DNA of 36,824 nt from an uncultured Pelagibacteraceae bacterium (GTDB taxonomy: Bacteria > Pseudomonadota > Alphaproteobacteria > Pelagibacterales > Pelagibacteraceae), in NCBI GenBank assembly GCA_902545405.1, contig CACCFT010000009.1, positions 1-36,824 on the forward strand, read 5' to 3'. Below are positions 27,808-36,029 of the stretch, one piece after another. Under the pieces are notes generated by a model that was not told the origin of the DNA, searched no databases, and saw only the letters and a program-made list of their open reading frames with translations. The first letter of the stretch is position 1. Each line of letters opens with the position of its first letter. Both the position numbers and the translations under genes were made by a program.

Positions 27808-30009
27808 CTAATAGAGCGGATTATTTCTAAAAAAATCTTTTAAAAATATTGGTTTTTGAGACAAAATGTATCTATAAACATTGTAATTCTCCATAACCCT
27901 CTGAACATAGTTTCTGGTCTCTTTAAACTTAATAAGTTCTACCCAATCAACATAATCGATTTGTTTCTTTTGAGGATCTTTATTTATTTTTTTCCAATAC
28001 TTCACTCTTTTTGGTCCTGCATTATATGCTGCTACAGCGAAAGGGTAGGATCCATCATAATCAAGAATTAAACCTGCAATATAAAAAGATCCTAAATTTA
28101 TATTATACTCAGGACTTGTTGTTAAACGAGATTTTGAATAAGAAACTTTTGCCTGCTTAGCAACTGTCTTTGCAGTGTAAGGCATCAACTGCATTAAGCC
28201 TTGCGCTCCAACTCTACTTCTTGCAGATATATCAAACTCACTTTCTTGTCTTATAATAGATAATATTAAAGCTTGTTCTGGGATTTTTCTTGATCCAACT
28301 TTGTTTGGAGTGCTTATTACTGGATAATTATATTTGTTATGAAACCTTTTTTGATAAGATGCTATTTTAGAGACCTGAATAGCAAAATCAAATCTAGAGA
28401 TGTCAGTTGCTAGTTTTGCTGCTAATATTTCACTCCCTGCAGAAACATTGTCATTTGCTAGAAACCTTAAAATATGTTTTGTGTATTTATCTTTTTTTAC
28501 TTCTTTTAATAAATGTACTATTGCGACTAATTTCTTTTTGTAAAAACTTTCAGCATAATTTTTATCAACCTGTGTACTTTCTTTAAGTTCAAAAGTTTTA
28601 TTTGGATATATTTTCATATGAGATAATTGACCATAATAGGTTGTTAGATATTTTGAACCTTCTTTAAACCATTTATCTGCTTCTTCCTTATTATTTAGTG
28701 CTAAATTTGCTCTTCCAAGCCAATAAGCACCTCTTGATAAACTAATTGGATAACCAACATTATTATAAAATTTAGTAAAATGACTCTTTGCTAAAATCGG
28801 GTCTTTTAAGAAACTTAAAGCAATCCATCCACTCATCCATTCAGCCTCAGCTAATTCTGAACCCTCTGATAGTCCGTGTTTACTTGTAATTTTATAAGCT
28901 TGCTCATATCTTTTCTTATAAATAAGTGATCTCGCAATTATTGATCTTTCAACCCACCATTTATCTGGGCGAACCATATAGTCTTTATTATTTTTGATAC
29001 TTAGTAAAATTTCTAAAGAACTATCAACTCTTCCTCTTTTCCTTCTCCATTTGAGTCTATCATAATTTAAACCTGCATCTTTTTTTAAACTTGCAGGCAC
29101 ATTCGAGATAGCGCTATCAACTCCATAAGATCTGCTCATTAACAATTGCCTTGCTGTATATAAAAGTTGATAATCTTTTGGTAGATATCTTAACATTCTT
29201 TTAAGGTCCCAATATTTATTCTCCCAAGCTAAATAATCAGCTCTTTTAATATAATCACTACTGTTCAAATATTTTTTAAATTTCTTTCTAAAAAAAATAA
29301 TATCATTTTTACTTAAATCAGCTGTTATAAATCCTTCCTTTATTAAATTTATAGCTGACTCTTTATTTTTTGATAACAAAGCATCACCTAGCATCATTTT
29401 TCCAAATCCACTTAAAGGAGGGTATTTATCGAACCACTGTATAATTTCATTTTTAGTATAATTTTTAGAATTTATTTTATGCTCTCCTAAGTAACGAACT
29501 CTATCTATTCTTGGATAATCTTTTACTCTTTCGATAAACTGTTTATATTCCGTAAAAGTAGCCCTATTACCAGTTGTTAGTAGATGTCTCCATTGAATAA
29601 AATCATAAATAGACTTTGCTCTTGCTTTACTTGCGGCTTTTTTCGCATCCTTCCAATTACTTTTCTCCATAAATGAAATAGCTTGTTTTGCATATTTCAA
29701 ATCTCTATCGCTATAAAATTTTTGTTTTTTAATCTTTCTTAATTTTTCTTTAACTATAAGAGGCTTATTTTTTGGAATTATTACACCATCAATTTTTTTA
29801 AATATCTCCGTGGTAGTAATCTTAATTTCCTTTTTAATTTCATCTTCTTTTTCAGATGGTTTTGGTATAGGAATGATTTCAGCTATTTTTTTTGTAGTAT
29901 TTTTTTCATTTAAATCTGGTTTTTTAATAGGAAGTATAGTTTCATTTGAAAAAGCAGATTGAAACGATAAGAAAAAAAGGATAATTGTTGTTAATAATTT
30001 TAAATACAT
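27808..30009 (-). CDS. slt: soluble lytic murein transglycosylase (Slt70-like)
   Basis: The enzyme cleaves peptidoglycan between MurNAc and GlcNAc with anhydro-ring formation, in the periplasm. An N-terminal signal peptide is clear (YLKLLTTIILFFLSFQSAFS, about 21 residues). It is followed by a Pro/Lys-rich linker and a long helical superhelix (about 100-560). The C-terminal SLT domain has the catalytic Glu589 in IRQESEFD, then SRVGAQGLMQLMPYTA, NLGSFYIAGLI and AVAAYNAGPKRV. The 733-residue length fits the family. It is divergent from dapA across 35 bases. Its stop lies immediately beyond the tRNA-Ser CCA on the other strand. Confidence 0.95.
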   Translation of the reverse strand: MYLKLLTTIILFFLSFQSAFSNETILPIKKPDLNEKNTTKKIAEIIPIPKPSEKEDEIKKEIKITTTEIFKKIDGVIIPKNKPLIVKEKLRKIKKQKFYSDRDLKYAKQAISFMEKSNWKDAKKAASKARAKSIYDFIQWRHLLTTGNRATFTEYKQFIERVKDYPRIDRVRYLGEHKINSKNYTKNEIIQWFDKYPPLSGFGKMMLGDALLSKNKESAINLIKEGFITADLSKNDIIFFRKKFKKYLNSSDYIKRADYLAWENKYWDLKRMLRYLPKDYQLLYTARQLLMSRSYGVDSAISNVPASLKKDAGLNYDRLKWRRKRGRVDSSLEILLSIKNNKDYMVRPDKWWVERSIIARSLIYKKRYEQAYKITSKHGLSEGSELAEAEWMSGWIALSFLKDPILAKSHFTKFYNNVGYPISLSRGAYWLGRANLALNNKEEADKWFKEGSKYLTTYYGQLSHMKIYPNKTFELKESTQVDKNYAESFYKKKLVAIVHLLKEVKKDKYTKHILRFLANDNVSAGSEILAAKLATDISRFDFAIQVSKIASYQKRFHNKYNYPVISTPNKVGSRKIPEQALILSIIRQESEFDISARSRVGAQGLMQLMPYTAKTVAKQAKVSYSKSRLTTSPEYNINLGSFYIAGLILDYDGSYPFAVAAYNAGPKRVKYWKKINKDPQKKQIDYVDWVELIKFKETRNYVQRVMENYNVYRYILSQKPIFLKDFFRNNPLY

Positions 30010-30033
30010 TTTATTAAATCAAACAACTTATGT

Positions 30034-30039
30034 TATAAA
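30034..30039 (+). promoter_or_regulatory. -10 element directly before dapA
   Basis: TATAAA lies five bases before the dapA ATG (30045) in the 35-base slt-dapA divergent spacer. A transcription start at the normal distance would fall on the ATG itself, giving a leaderless mRNA. The -35 position (TTATTA, 30011-30016, 17-base spacing) is poor. Sequence match only. Confidence 0.35.
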
Positions 30040-30044
30040 TAATT

Positions 30045-30932
30045 ATGTTTAAAGGATCAAATGTAGCATTAATTACACCGTTTAAAGATAACAAGCTTGA
30101 CGAAGAAAGTTACATAAAAATTATAAATCATCATCTAGAAAATGGAACAAATGGGTTAGTTCCAGTTGGAACAACTGGTGAGTCACCAACTCTATCTCAT
30201 GATGAACATGAGAGAACAATTGAATTATGCATAAAAGAAGCTACCGGTAAACTTCCCATTATAGCCGGTACTGGATCTAATTCTACAGAAGAAGCTGTAT
30301 CTTTAACTAAACATGCTGAAAAAGCTGGTGCAGATGGTGCTTTGGTTGTTACACCATATTATAATAAACCTACTCAAGAAGGACTATATCAACATTATAA
30401 ATCAATTAACGATAACTGCGGAATTCCAATTATAATTTATAATATTCCAAGCCGTTCAGTAATCGATATGAGCGTTGAAACAATGGCTAGATTATATGAA
30501 CTAAAAAATATAGTTGGAGTTAAAGATGCAACTGGCGATTTAAATCGTGTTGATCAACAAAAAGAAAAAATGGGTAATGAATTCATTCAACTTACTGGAA
30601 ACGATGATAATGCTTTTGAATTTAATAAACGAGGAGGTGTTGGAACAATTAGTGTTACAGCAAACGTAGCTCCTAAATTATGTTCTGAATTTCAAAAATT
30701 ATCAAAATCTTCAAATGAGGATGATTTAAAAAAAGCTCAACAACTTGATGATATGTTACAACCGTTGCATAAAAATTTATTTATAGAAAGCAATCCTTCA
30801 CCAGTTAAGTATGCTGCTAAATTACTTGGTCTATGCGATGATACTGTAAGATTACCTTTGGTAAAAATAACTGAAAATACAAAAAAGGAAGTCGAGAAAG
30901 CATTAAAAGTAGCAAAACTTATTGATGAGTGA
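30045..30932 (+). CDS. dapA: 4-hydroxy-tetrahydrodipicolinate synthase
   Basis: DapA condenses pyruvate and aspartate semialdehyde, the entry step to diaminopimelate and lysine. The Schiff-base lysine is Lys160 in GVKDATGD. Tyr132 and Arg137 of YNIPSRS and the two threonines of GTTGESPTL (Thr43-Thr44 region) complete the active site. [11 protein letters not shown] and the [13 protein letters not shown] loop are also typical. The 295-residue length is normal. smpB starts 8 bases before its stop. No Shine-Dalgarno is visible at the ATG, in line with the -10 element placed next to it. Confidence 0.96.
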   Translation: MFKGSNVALITPFKDNKLDEESYIKIINHHLENGTNGLVPVGTTGESPTLSHDEHERTIELCIKEATGKLPIIAGTGSNSTEEAVSLTKHAEKAGADGALVVTPYYNKPTQEGLYQHYKSINDNCGIPIIIYNIPSRSVIDMSVETMARLYELKNIVGVKDATGDLNRVDQQKEKMGNEFIQLTGNDDNAFEFNKRGGVGTISVTANVAPKLCSEFQKLSKSSNEDDLKKAQQLDDMLQPLHKNLFIESNPSPVKYAAKLLGLCDDTVRLPLVKITENTKKEVEKALKVAKLIDE

Positions 30933-31395
30933 TAAATCTACATCTGGCATCAAGATCATTACAATAAATCGAAAAGCATCTTTTAATTTTTTCTTTAAGG
31001 AAATCTTAGAAGCAGGAATTGTACTAAAAGGTTCTGAAATAAAATCTGTAAGAGATGGAAAAGTAAATATTGCAGAGTCATACGCAGTAGAAAAAGAAGG
31101 AGAAATTTTTTTAATTAATTCACATATACCCATATATAAACAAGCCAGTTATTCAAATCACAATCCTTACTCAGAAAGAAAATTGTTATTTAACAAAAGA
31201 GAAATTAACAAACTAATTGGTAAAATGAACGAGGATGGTCTAACTTTAGTTCCAACTAAAATGTATTTTAAAAAAGGTAAAGCAAAAGTTGAAATAGCAG
31301 TTGCAAAGGGTAAAAAACAATACGATAAGCGACAAACCAAAAAAACTAAAGATTGGAACCGTGAAAAAGCAAGATATTTCAGACGCTCAAGTTAA
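30925..31395 (+). CDS. smpB: SsrA-binding protein SmpB
   Basis: SmpB carries tmRNA to stalled ribosomes for trans-translation. The 156-residue product has the OB-fold core [29 protein letters not shown], then [10 protein letters not shown] and [10 protein letters not shown], and [29 protein letters not shown]. It ends in the basic tail [10 protein letters not shown], which enters the mRNA channel. I use the ATG at 30925 rather than the TTG just before it. The start overlaps dapA by 8 bases. The last 35 bases, coding the functional tail, are also read in another frame as the beginning of folK. The ssrA gene is not in the window. Confidence 0.96.
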   Translation: MSDKSTSGIKIITINRKASFNFFFKEILEAGIVLKGSEIKSVRDGKVNIAESYAVEKEGEIFLINSHIPIYKQASYSNHNPYSERKLLFNKREINKLIGKMNEDGLTLVPTKMYFKKGKAKVEIAVAKGKKQYDKRQTKKTKDWNREKARYFRRSS

Positions 31396-31888
31396 AAATG
31401 TATATCTATCAATAGGTTCAAATTTAGGAAATAGAATACATTTTTTAGAAAAATCTAAATATCTATTGGAAACCCACGATATTAAAATAATCAAAACATC
31501 TAGTTATTATGAGACTGAGTCATGGCCAGATCCTAGTTTTCCAAAATTTATTAATGCTGTATTACTGATAAAAACAAAATTAAATCAATATGAGCTGTTT
31601 AAAATAATTAAGTCTATAGAAAAAAAATTAGGCAGAAAAATAGCTCCTAAAAATCATCCAAGAAATTGTGATATTGATATATTAGATTTTAATGGAAAGA
31701 TTACTAAATCAAATAAAAAATTGATAAATTTAGAGATCCCGCATCCAAGAATGCATAATAGAAACTTTGTACTTATGCCACTTTTTGAAATATGCAAAAA
31801 TTGGTCTCACCCAAAATTAAAAAAAAATATAGTAAAACTCTTATCTTCTTTAAAAAAAAATAATTTAAGAAGTATTAAAGTTATCTAA
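31361..31888 (+). CDS. folK: 2-amino-4-hydroxy-6-hydroxymethyldihydropteridine pyrophosphokinase
   Basis: HPPK transfers pyrophosphate from ATP to the pterin in folate synthesis. [44 protein letters not shown] (the metal-binding aspartates) and [16 protein letters not shown] are all present. The frame is open upstream to 31301, inside smpB, but the GTG at 31361 is the last possible start before the conserved N-terminal strand. It gives 175 residues, near the family norm. It therefore overlaps smpB by 35 bases in a different frame. Folate supply ties in loosely with the sox operon and with one-carbon needs. Confidence 0.92.
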   Translation: MKKQDISDAQVKNVYLSIGSNLGNRIHFLEKSKYLLETHDIKIIKTSSYYETESWPDPSFPKFINAVLLIKTKLNQYELFKIIKSIEKKLGRKIAPKNHPRNCDIDILDFNGKITKSNKKLINLEIPHPRMHNRNFVLMPLFEICKNWSHPKLKKNIVKLLSSLKKNNLRSIKVI

Positions 31889-31896
31889 ATAAGTGA

Positions 31897-31902
31897 TATA
31901 AT
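31897..31902 (+). promoter_or_regulatory. consensus -10 (TATAAT) directly before the RSH gene
   Basis: A perfect TATAAT ends six bases before the ATG at 31909, in the 20-base gap behind folK. The usual +1 would be the A of the ATG. The -35 region (around 31874-31880) is weak. If used, it starts a leaderless transcript for the RSH-pyrE-pdxJ-acpS-lepB-rnc-recO run. Confidence 0.4.
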
Positions 31903-31908
31903 AAAATT

Positions 31909-33651
31909 ATGCTAAATTCTGACGAATTAATAGATAAGGTTAAATCATACAACAAGTTTCTTAACCCAGAAACTCTAAGCAAAGCATATAATTTTGCAGT
32001 GAAAGTTCACAAAGATCAAAAAAGACAATCAGGAGATCCCTACGTCATTCATCCTGTTGCTGTTGCAAATATTTTAACCGAACTCAAGTTAGATAGTGCA
32101 ACTATAGCAACTGGTTTACTTCATGATACTATAGAAGATACTTATGCAACTTATAAAACTATAGAGGAACAATTTGGAAAAGAAGTTGCCGATTTGGTTG
32201 ATGGAGTTACAAAAATTTCAGTTTTTGAAAACCAAGCTATTTCTAATTCAAAAGCTGAAAATTTTAGAAAACTCATCCTTGCAACCTCTAAAGATATCAG
32301 AGTCCTTCTTGTGAAACTTGCAGATCGTTTGCATAATATGCGAACTTTGAAGGCTATTGATAAAGAAGAAAAAAGAAAAAGAATTGCTAAAGAAACAATG
32401 GAAATTTATGCTCCTCTAGCTGATAGAATGGGTATGAATAGAATAAGAGATGAGCTTGAAGATCTTTCTTTCGATATTTTAAATCCTGAAGCAAGAAAAA
32501 TGATCAAAGATAGATTAGATACAATAAAAGATAATAATTTGATTAATTATAATTCAGTTCTTAGTGAATTTGAAAATCTATTAAATGAAAATAATATTGA
32601 TTTTAAAATTTATTCTAGAGAAAAAACACCTTTTTCTATTTGGAGAAAAATACAAAAAAAAAGAACTTCACTAGAGCAAATTACAGACATAATTGGTTTT
32701 AGAATAATTTTAGATAATGTTGAAAATTGTTACAAAACTTTAGGCGTAATTCATAATAAATGGAATTGCATACCTGGTAGATTTAAAGATTACATTTCAT
32801 CTCCAAAAATAAATAATTATAAATCTCTTCATACAGCAGTGATCGGTCCAAATAAAAGACCTATTGAAATACAACTAAGAACACAACAAATGCATGAATT
32901 TGCGCAAAGAGGTATAGCTTCTCATTGGAAATATAAATCGTCAGAAAAGTTTAACTCTTTAACTTGGAAGGAATATGATTGGTTAGCAGATCTAGTAGAA
33001 ATTATTGATAAAAATGAAAATCCTGAACATTATTTTGAGTATACAAAACTGCAAATGTTTCAAGAAAATGTTTTTTGTTTTACACCAAAAGGCTCAGTTA
33101 TAAAATTACCCAAAGAAGCAAGTCCAATTGATTTTGCTTATGCTGTTCACACTAAAGTAGGTGATACTGCAATTGGATGTGAAATAAATGGAAAGGAAAG
33201 TCCTCTACAATCTATATTGCGAAATGGAGATGTAGTTAAAATATTAACATCGAAAAAAGATTCACCTTCTTTGCATTGGATAACAAGTGCTAAAACCGGT
33301 AAAGCTAGAGCTGCTATAAGAAGATACTGGCAATACAAAGAAGACAGTAAGCCTACTGAAAAAAAATATAACACTACACTTTGGATGTCTTTACCTGACA
33401 GACCTGGAATATTAGGTGACGTTACAACAATGATTGGAACAAATAATGTAAATATTTCAAGTGTTGAAATGGTGGAAAAGACTAAAAGAACCATTAATTT
33501 TAGATTCAACCTAATTATTCAAGATTTGAAAAACTTTACAAAACTTATTAGTGAGCTAAAACAGAAAGAATATAACTTCAAAATAATTAGACATAAAAAC
33601 AAAAAATATGCTTTCTTTAAAAGATTCTTTAGCGGTTTTAAAAAAAACTAA
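31909..33651 (+). CDS. RelA/SpoT homologue (bifunctional ppGpp synthetase/hydrolase), compact form
   Basis: The protein makes and degrades the alarmone (p)ppGpp. The hydrolase HD domain is at about 25-180 (HPVAVAN, then LLHDTIED with His72-Asp73). The synthetase domain is at about 235-345, with RFKD at 291-294, the RXKD signature of bifunctional enzymes, and NYKSLHT, EIQLRT and HWKYK. A TGS domain spans about 387-446 (FTPKGSVIKLPKEASPIDFAYAVHT). An ACT domain is at about 490-565 (LPDRPGILGDVTTMIG). At 580 residues it is far shorter than the usual 700-750. Only about 40 residues separate TGS and ACT, where the helical and zinc-finger/RRM-type domains normally sit. Its 3' end overlaps pyrE by 44 bases. 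Confidence 0.93.
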   Translation: MLNSDELIDKVKSYNKFLNPETLSKAYNFAVKVHKDQKRQSGDPYVIHPVAVANILTELKLDSATIATGLLHDTIEDTYATYKTIEEQFGKEVADLVDGVTKISVFENQAISNSKAENFRKLILATSKDIRVLLVKLADRLHNMRTLKAIDKEEKRKRIAKETMEIYAPLADRMGMNRIRDELEDLSFDILNPEARKMIKDRLDTIKDNNLINYNSVLSEFENLLNENNIDFKIYSREKTPFSIWRKIQKKRTSLEQITDIIGFRIILDNVENCYKTLGVIHNKWNCIPGRFKDYISSPKINNYKSLHTAVIGPNKRPIEIQLRTQQMHEFAQRGIASHWKYKSSEKFNSLTWKEYDWLADLVEIIDKNENPEHYFEYTKLQMFQENVFCFTPKGSVIKLPKEASPIDFAYAVHTKVGDTAIGCEINGKESPLQSILRNGDVVKILTSKKDSPSLHWITSAKTGKARAAIRRYWQYKEDSKPTEKKYNTTLWMSLPDRPGILGDVTTMIGTNNVNISSVEMVEKTKRTINFRFNLIIQDLKNFTKLISELKQKEYNFKIIRHKNKKYAFFKRFFSGFKKN

Positions 33652-34198
33652 GGCACTTTTAGAAGGACATTTTGTTTTATCTTCAGGTTTACACTCACCC
33701 CAGTATGTTCAGTGTGCTAAATTATTAAGTTATCCAAAAAAATCAGAAGAATTTTGTAAATCCTTAAGTACTAAAATAAAAAAAAAATTCAAAAAAATTG
33801 ATATAATTTTGTCACCAGCTATGGGGGGTATTGTAATAGGTTATATTGTTGGAAATTTATTGAATAAGGAGACAATATTTTGTGAAAGAGTTAATGGGAA
33901 ATTTATTTTAAGAAGAGGTTTTTCAATTAAAAAAAATTCTAAAGTTTTGATAGTAGAAGACGTAATTACTACAGGCAAGTCAAGTTTAGAATGTGCTCGA
34001 CTTGTAAAAAAATATAAATCAAAAGTAGTTGGATATGCGTGTTTGATTAATAGATCTAGTAAACCAAATTTAAAAATTAAAGATAAAAATATTATTTCTC
34101 AAATTAAATTAGAAATACCAACTTATAAAAAAAATGATTTACCAATTGAGTTAGAAAAAATTCCAATTACAAAACCTGGAAGTAGATATTTAAAATGA
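33608..34198 (+). CDS. pyrE: orotate phosphoribosyltransferase
   Basis: PyrE joins orotate and PRPP to give OMP in pyrimidine synthesis. LLEGHFVLSSGLHSPQYVQCAKLLSYP near the N-terminus, ILSPAMGGIVIGYIVG and CERVNGKFILRRGF in the middle, and the PRPP motif VLIVEDVITTGKS are diagnostic. The 196-residue length is normal. The ATG at 33608 is the only start codon before the conserved LLEGHF block, so a 44-base overlap with the RSH gene in another frame cannot be avoided. It overlaps pdxJ by 4 bases (ATGA). Confidence 0.95.
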   Translation: MLSLKDSLAVLKKTKALLEGHFVLSSGLHSPQYVQCAKLLSYPKKSEEFCKSLSTKIKKKFKKIDIILSPAMGGIVIGYIVGNLLNKETIFCERVNGKFILRRGFSIKKNSKVLIVEDVITTGKSSLECARLVKKYKSKVVGYACLINRSSKPNLKIKDKNIISQIKLEIPTYKKNDLPIELEKIPITKPGSRYLK

Positions 34199-34914
34199 AA
34201 TCTAGACTAGGTGTTAACGTAGACCATATTGCAACATTAAGAAATGCCAGAGGAGAGGGGCATCCTGATCCTATTTCATATGCAAGACAAGTTATGAATT
34301 TTGGTGCAAATTCTATTACTATTCATTTAAGGGAAGATCGTAGACATATTCGAGATGAAGACGTAGCTATATTTTCAAAAATTAAAAGAGTACCAATAAA
34401 TTTAGAAATGGCTGCTAACAATGAAATGCTTAAAATTGCATTAAAATATAAACCTAATTTTGTTTGTATAGTTCCTGAAAAAAGAAATGAAATAACCACC
34501 GAAGGAGGTTTAAATATCACAAAAAATAAAAAAATAATTAAAAAAGTAATTAGCAAATTAAATTCAAAAAAAATTAGAACAAGTCTTTTCATCAATCCAA
34601 ATATTAAAGATGTTTTTGCATCAAAAGAATTAAATGCGAAATGTGTGGAACTTCATACAGGAAAATTTGCTTTAAAAGTTAAAAATAACAAAAATTATTT
34701 AGTTGAGTTCAAAAAAATAAAAAATTGTGCTACGTTAGCAAAAAAACTAGGCATGGAAGTTCATGCAGGTCATGGCCTAGATTATAAATCAACTAAAATT
34801 TTAAAAAAGATTAAATCTATAGAGGAATTTAATATTGGACATTTTATAATTGGAGAGGCCATCATGTTTGGTATGAAAAAAGTAATCACTAATTTTAGAA
34901 AAATATTAAACTAA
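34195..34914 (+). CDS. pdxJ: pyridoxine 5'-phosphate synthase
   Basis: PdxJ closes the ring of vitamin B6 from 3-amino-2-oxopropyl phosphate and deoxyxylulose 5-phosphate. The start RLGVNVDHIATLRNARGEGHPDP with His11 and ITIHLREDRRHIRDEDV are typical. So are NLEMAAN, CIVPEKRNEITTEGGL, ELHTGKFA and HAGHGLDY. The 239-residue length is normal. The order pyrE-pdxJ-acpS-lepB-rnc is a common alphaproteobacterial one. Neighbouring genes overlap by 4 bases and 1 base. pdxA is not visible in this window. Confidence 0.96.
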   Translation: MKSRLGVNVDHIATLRNARGEGHPDPISYARQVMNFGANSITIHLREDRRHIRDEDVAIFSKIKRVPINLEMAANNEMLKIALKYKPNFVCIVPEKRNEITTEGGLNITKNKKIIKKVISKLNSKKIRTSLFINPNIKDVFASKELNAKCVELHTGKFALKVKNNKNYLVEFKKIKNCATLAKKLGMEVHAGHGLDYKSTKILKKIKSIEEFNIGHFIIGEAIMFGMKKVITNFRKILN

Positions 34915-35300
34915 TGATAATTGGTAACGGTGTTGATATTATTGATAATAAAAGAATAGAAAAATCCCTAAAAATTAAAGGTTTTAAAAAAAGACTCTTT
35001 ACATTGAATGAAATTAAACAATCAAAAAAACACAAAAACAAAACGAATTACTTTGCAAAAAGATTTGCTGCAAAAGAAGCTTTTGTTAAATCAATAGGTA
35101 CAGGCTTTAGAGATAATATTAATTTTAATGATATTGAAATATACAATAATAAGAAAGGATCACCTAAAATTAAAATTTCACAGAAAATACAAGATATATT
35201 AAAAAAAAAATTTAAATTAAAGAATTACGATATACATCTTTCACTTTCAGATGAAAAAAACCACTCAATTGCATTTGTTATTTTGAATAGAAAAAAATGA
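34914..35300 (+). CDS. acpS: holo-[acyl carrier protein] synthase
   Basis: AcpS attaches the phosphopantetheine arm of coenzyme A to acyl carrier protein. The N-terminal motif GNGVDIIDNKRIEKSL has the metal-binding Asp8. The second motif, FAKRFAAKEAFVKSIGTGF, contains Glu55. SLSDEKNHSIAFVIL closes the protein at 128 residues, the usual size. One-base overlap with pdxJ, 4-base overlap with lepB. It uses CoA, whose precursor is made by the panC product at 7165. Confidence 0.95.
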   Translation: MIIGNGVDIIDNKRIEKSLKIKGFKKRLFTLNEIKQSKKHKNKTNYFAKRFAAKEAFVKSIGTGFRDNINFNDIEIYNNKKGSPKIKISQKIQDILKKKFKLKNYDIHLSLSDEKNHSIAFVILNRKK

Positions 35301-36025
35301 AAAATTTCATAATTGATAATACTAAAACATTATTTTATGCATTAATAATTGCAGTATTTATAAGATCAATATTAATCCAGCCATTTTATATACCATCATC
35401 ATCAATGGAAACTAACTTGCTTGTAGGTGACAGATTATTTGTTACAAAATTTTCTTACGGATATAGTAAACATTCATTTCCTTTTAGTCCTCCTATTTTT
35501 AAAGGACGCATATTAAATAAAAACCCTAAAAGAGGAGATGTTATAGTTTTTAAAACACCTGCTGATAATCGTACAGATTATATTAAAAGATTGATTGGTT
35601 TACCAGGTGATACAATACAATTTATTGATGGTGATTTATATATAAATTCTAATCAAGTATTAAAAACAATCAAAAGCAAAAATGATAAGTTATATTGTGG
35701 ATCATCCCAAATTGATGTCAATATATTTGAAGAAAAACTTCCAAATGGAAAAAGTTATTTAGCTGCATATAGAACCGATATAACTTTTTCTAATTCAGAT
35801 AAATACATTGTTCCTGAAAATCACTTTTTTTTCTTAGGCGACAATAGGGATTGTTCTAAAGACAGCAGATTTCTATCTGAAGTTGGTTATGTTAATCAAA
35901 ATAATTTAGTTGGAAAAGCACAAATTTTATTTTTTTCATCTAATCCAAGGAAAGGAAGTATCTTTAACATTTTCAAATGGAATGAAATAGTTCGATTTGA
36001 AAGATTTTTTAATAAAATAATTTAA
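35297..36025 (+). CDS. lepB: signal peptidase I
   Basis: LepB cuts signal peptides from exported proteins at the outer face of the inner membrane. One N-terminal membrane segment (about 10-28) leads to IPSSSMETNLLVGDRLFV, with Ser36 as nucleophile. Most family members have Ser-Gly-Ser-Met here and this one has three serines. The general base is Lys97 in DYIKRLIGLPGD. FFLGDNRDCSKDSRF is the last conserved box. The 242-residue length is normal. It overlaps acpS by 4 bases and precedes rnc by four. Confidence 0.96.
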   Translation: MKNFIIDNTKTLFYALIIAVFIRSILIQPFYIPSSSMETNLLVGDRLFVTKFSYGYSKHSFPFSPPIFKGRILNKNPKRGDVIVFKTPADNRTDYIKRLIGLPGDTIQFIDGDLYINSNQVLKTIKSKNDKLYCGSSQIDVNIFEEKLPNGKSYLAAYRTDITFSNSDKYIVPENHFFFLGDNRDCSKDSRFLSEVGYVNQNNLVGKAQILFFSSNPRKGSIFNIFKWNEIVRFERFFNKII

Positions 36026-36029
36026 ATAA

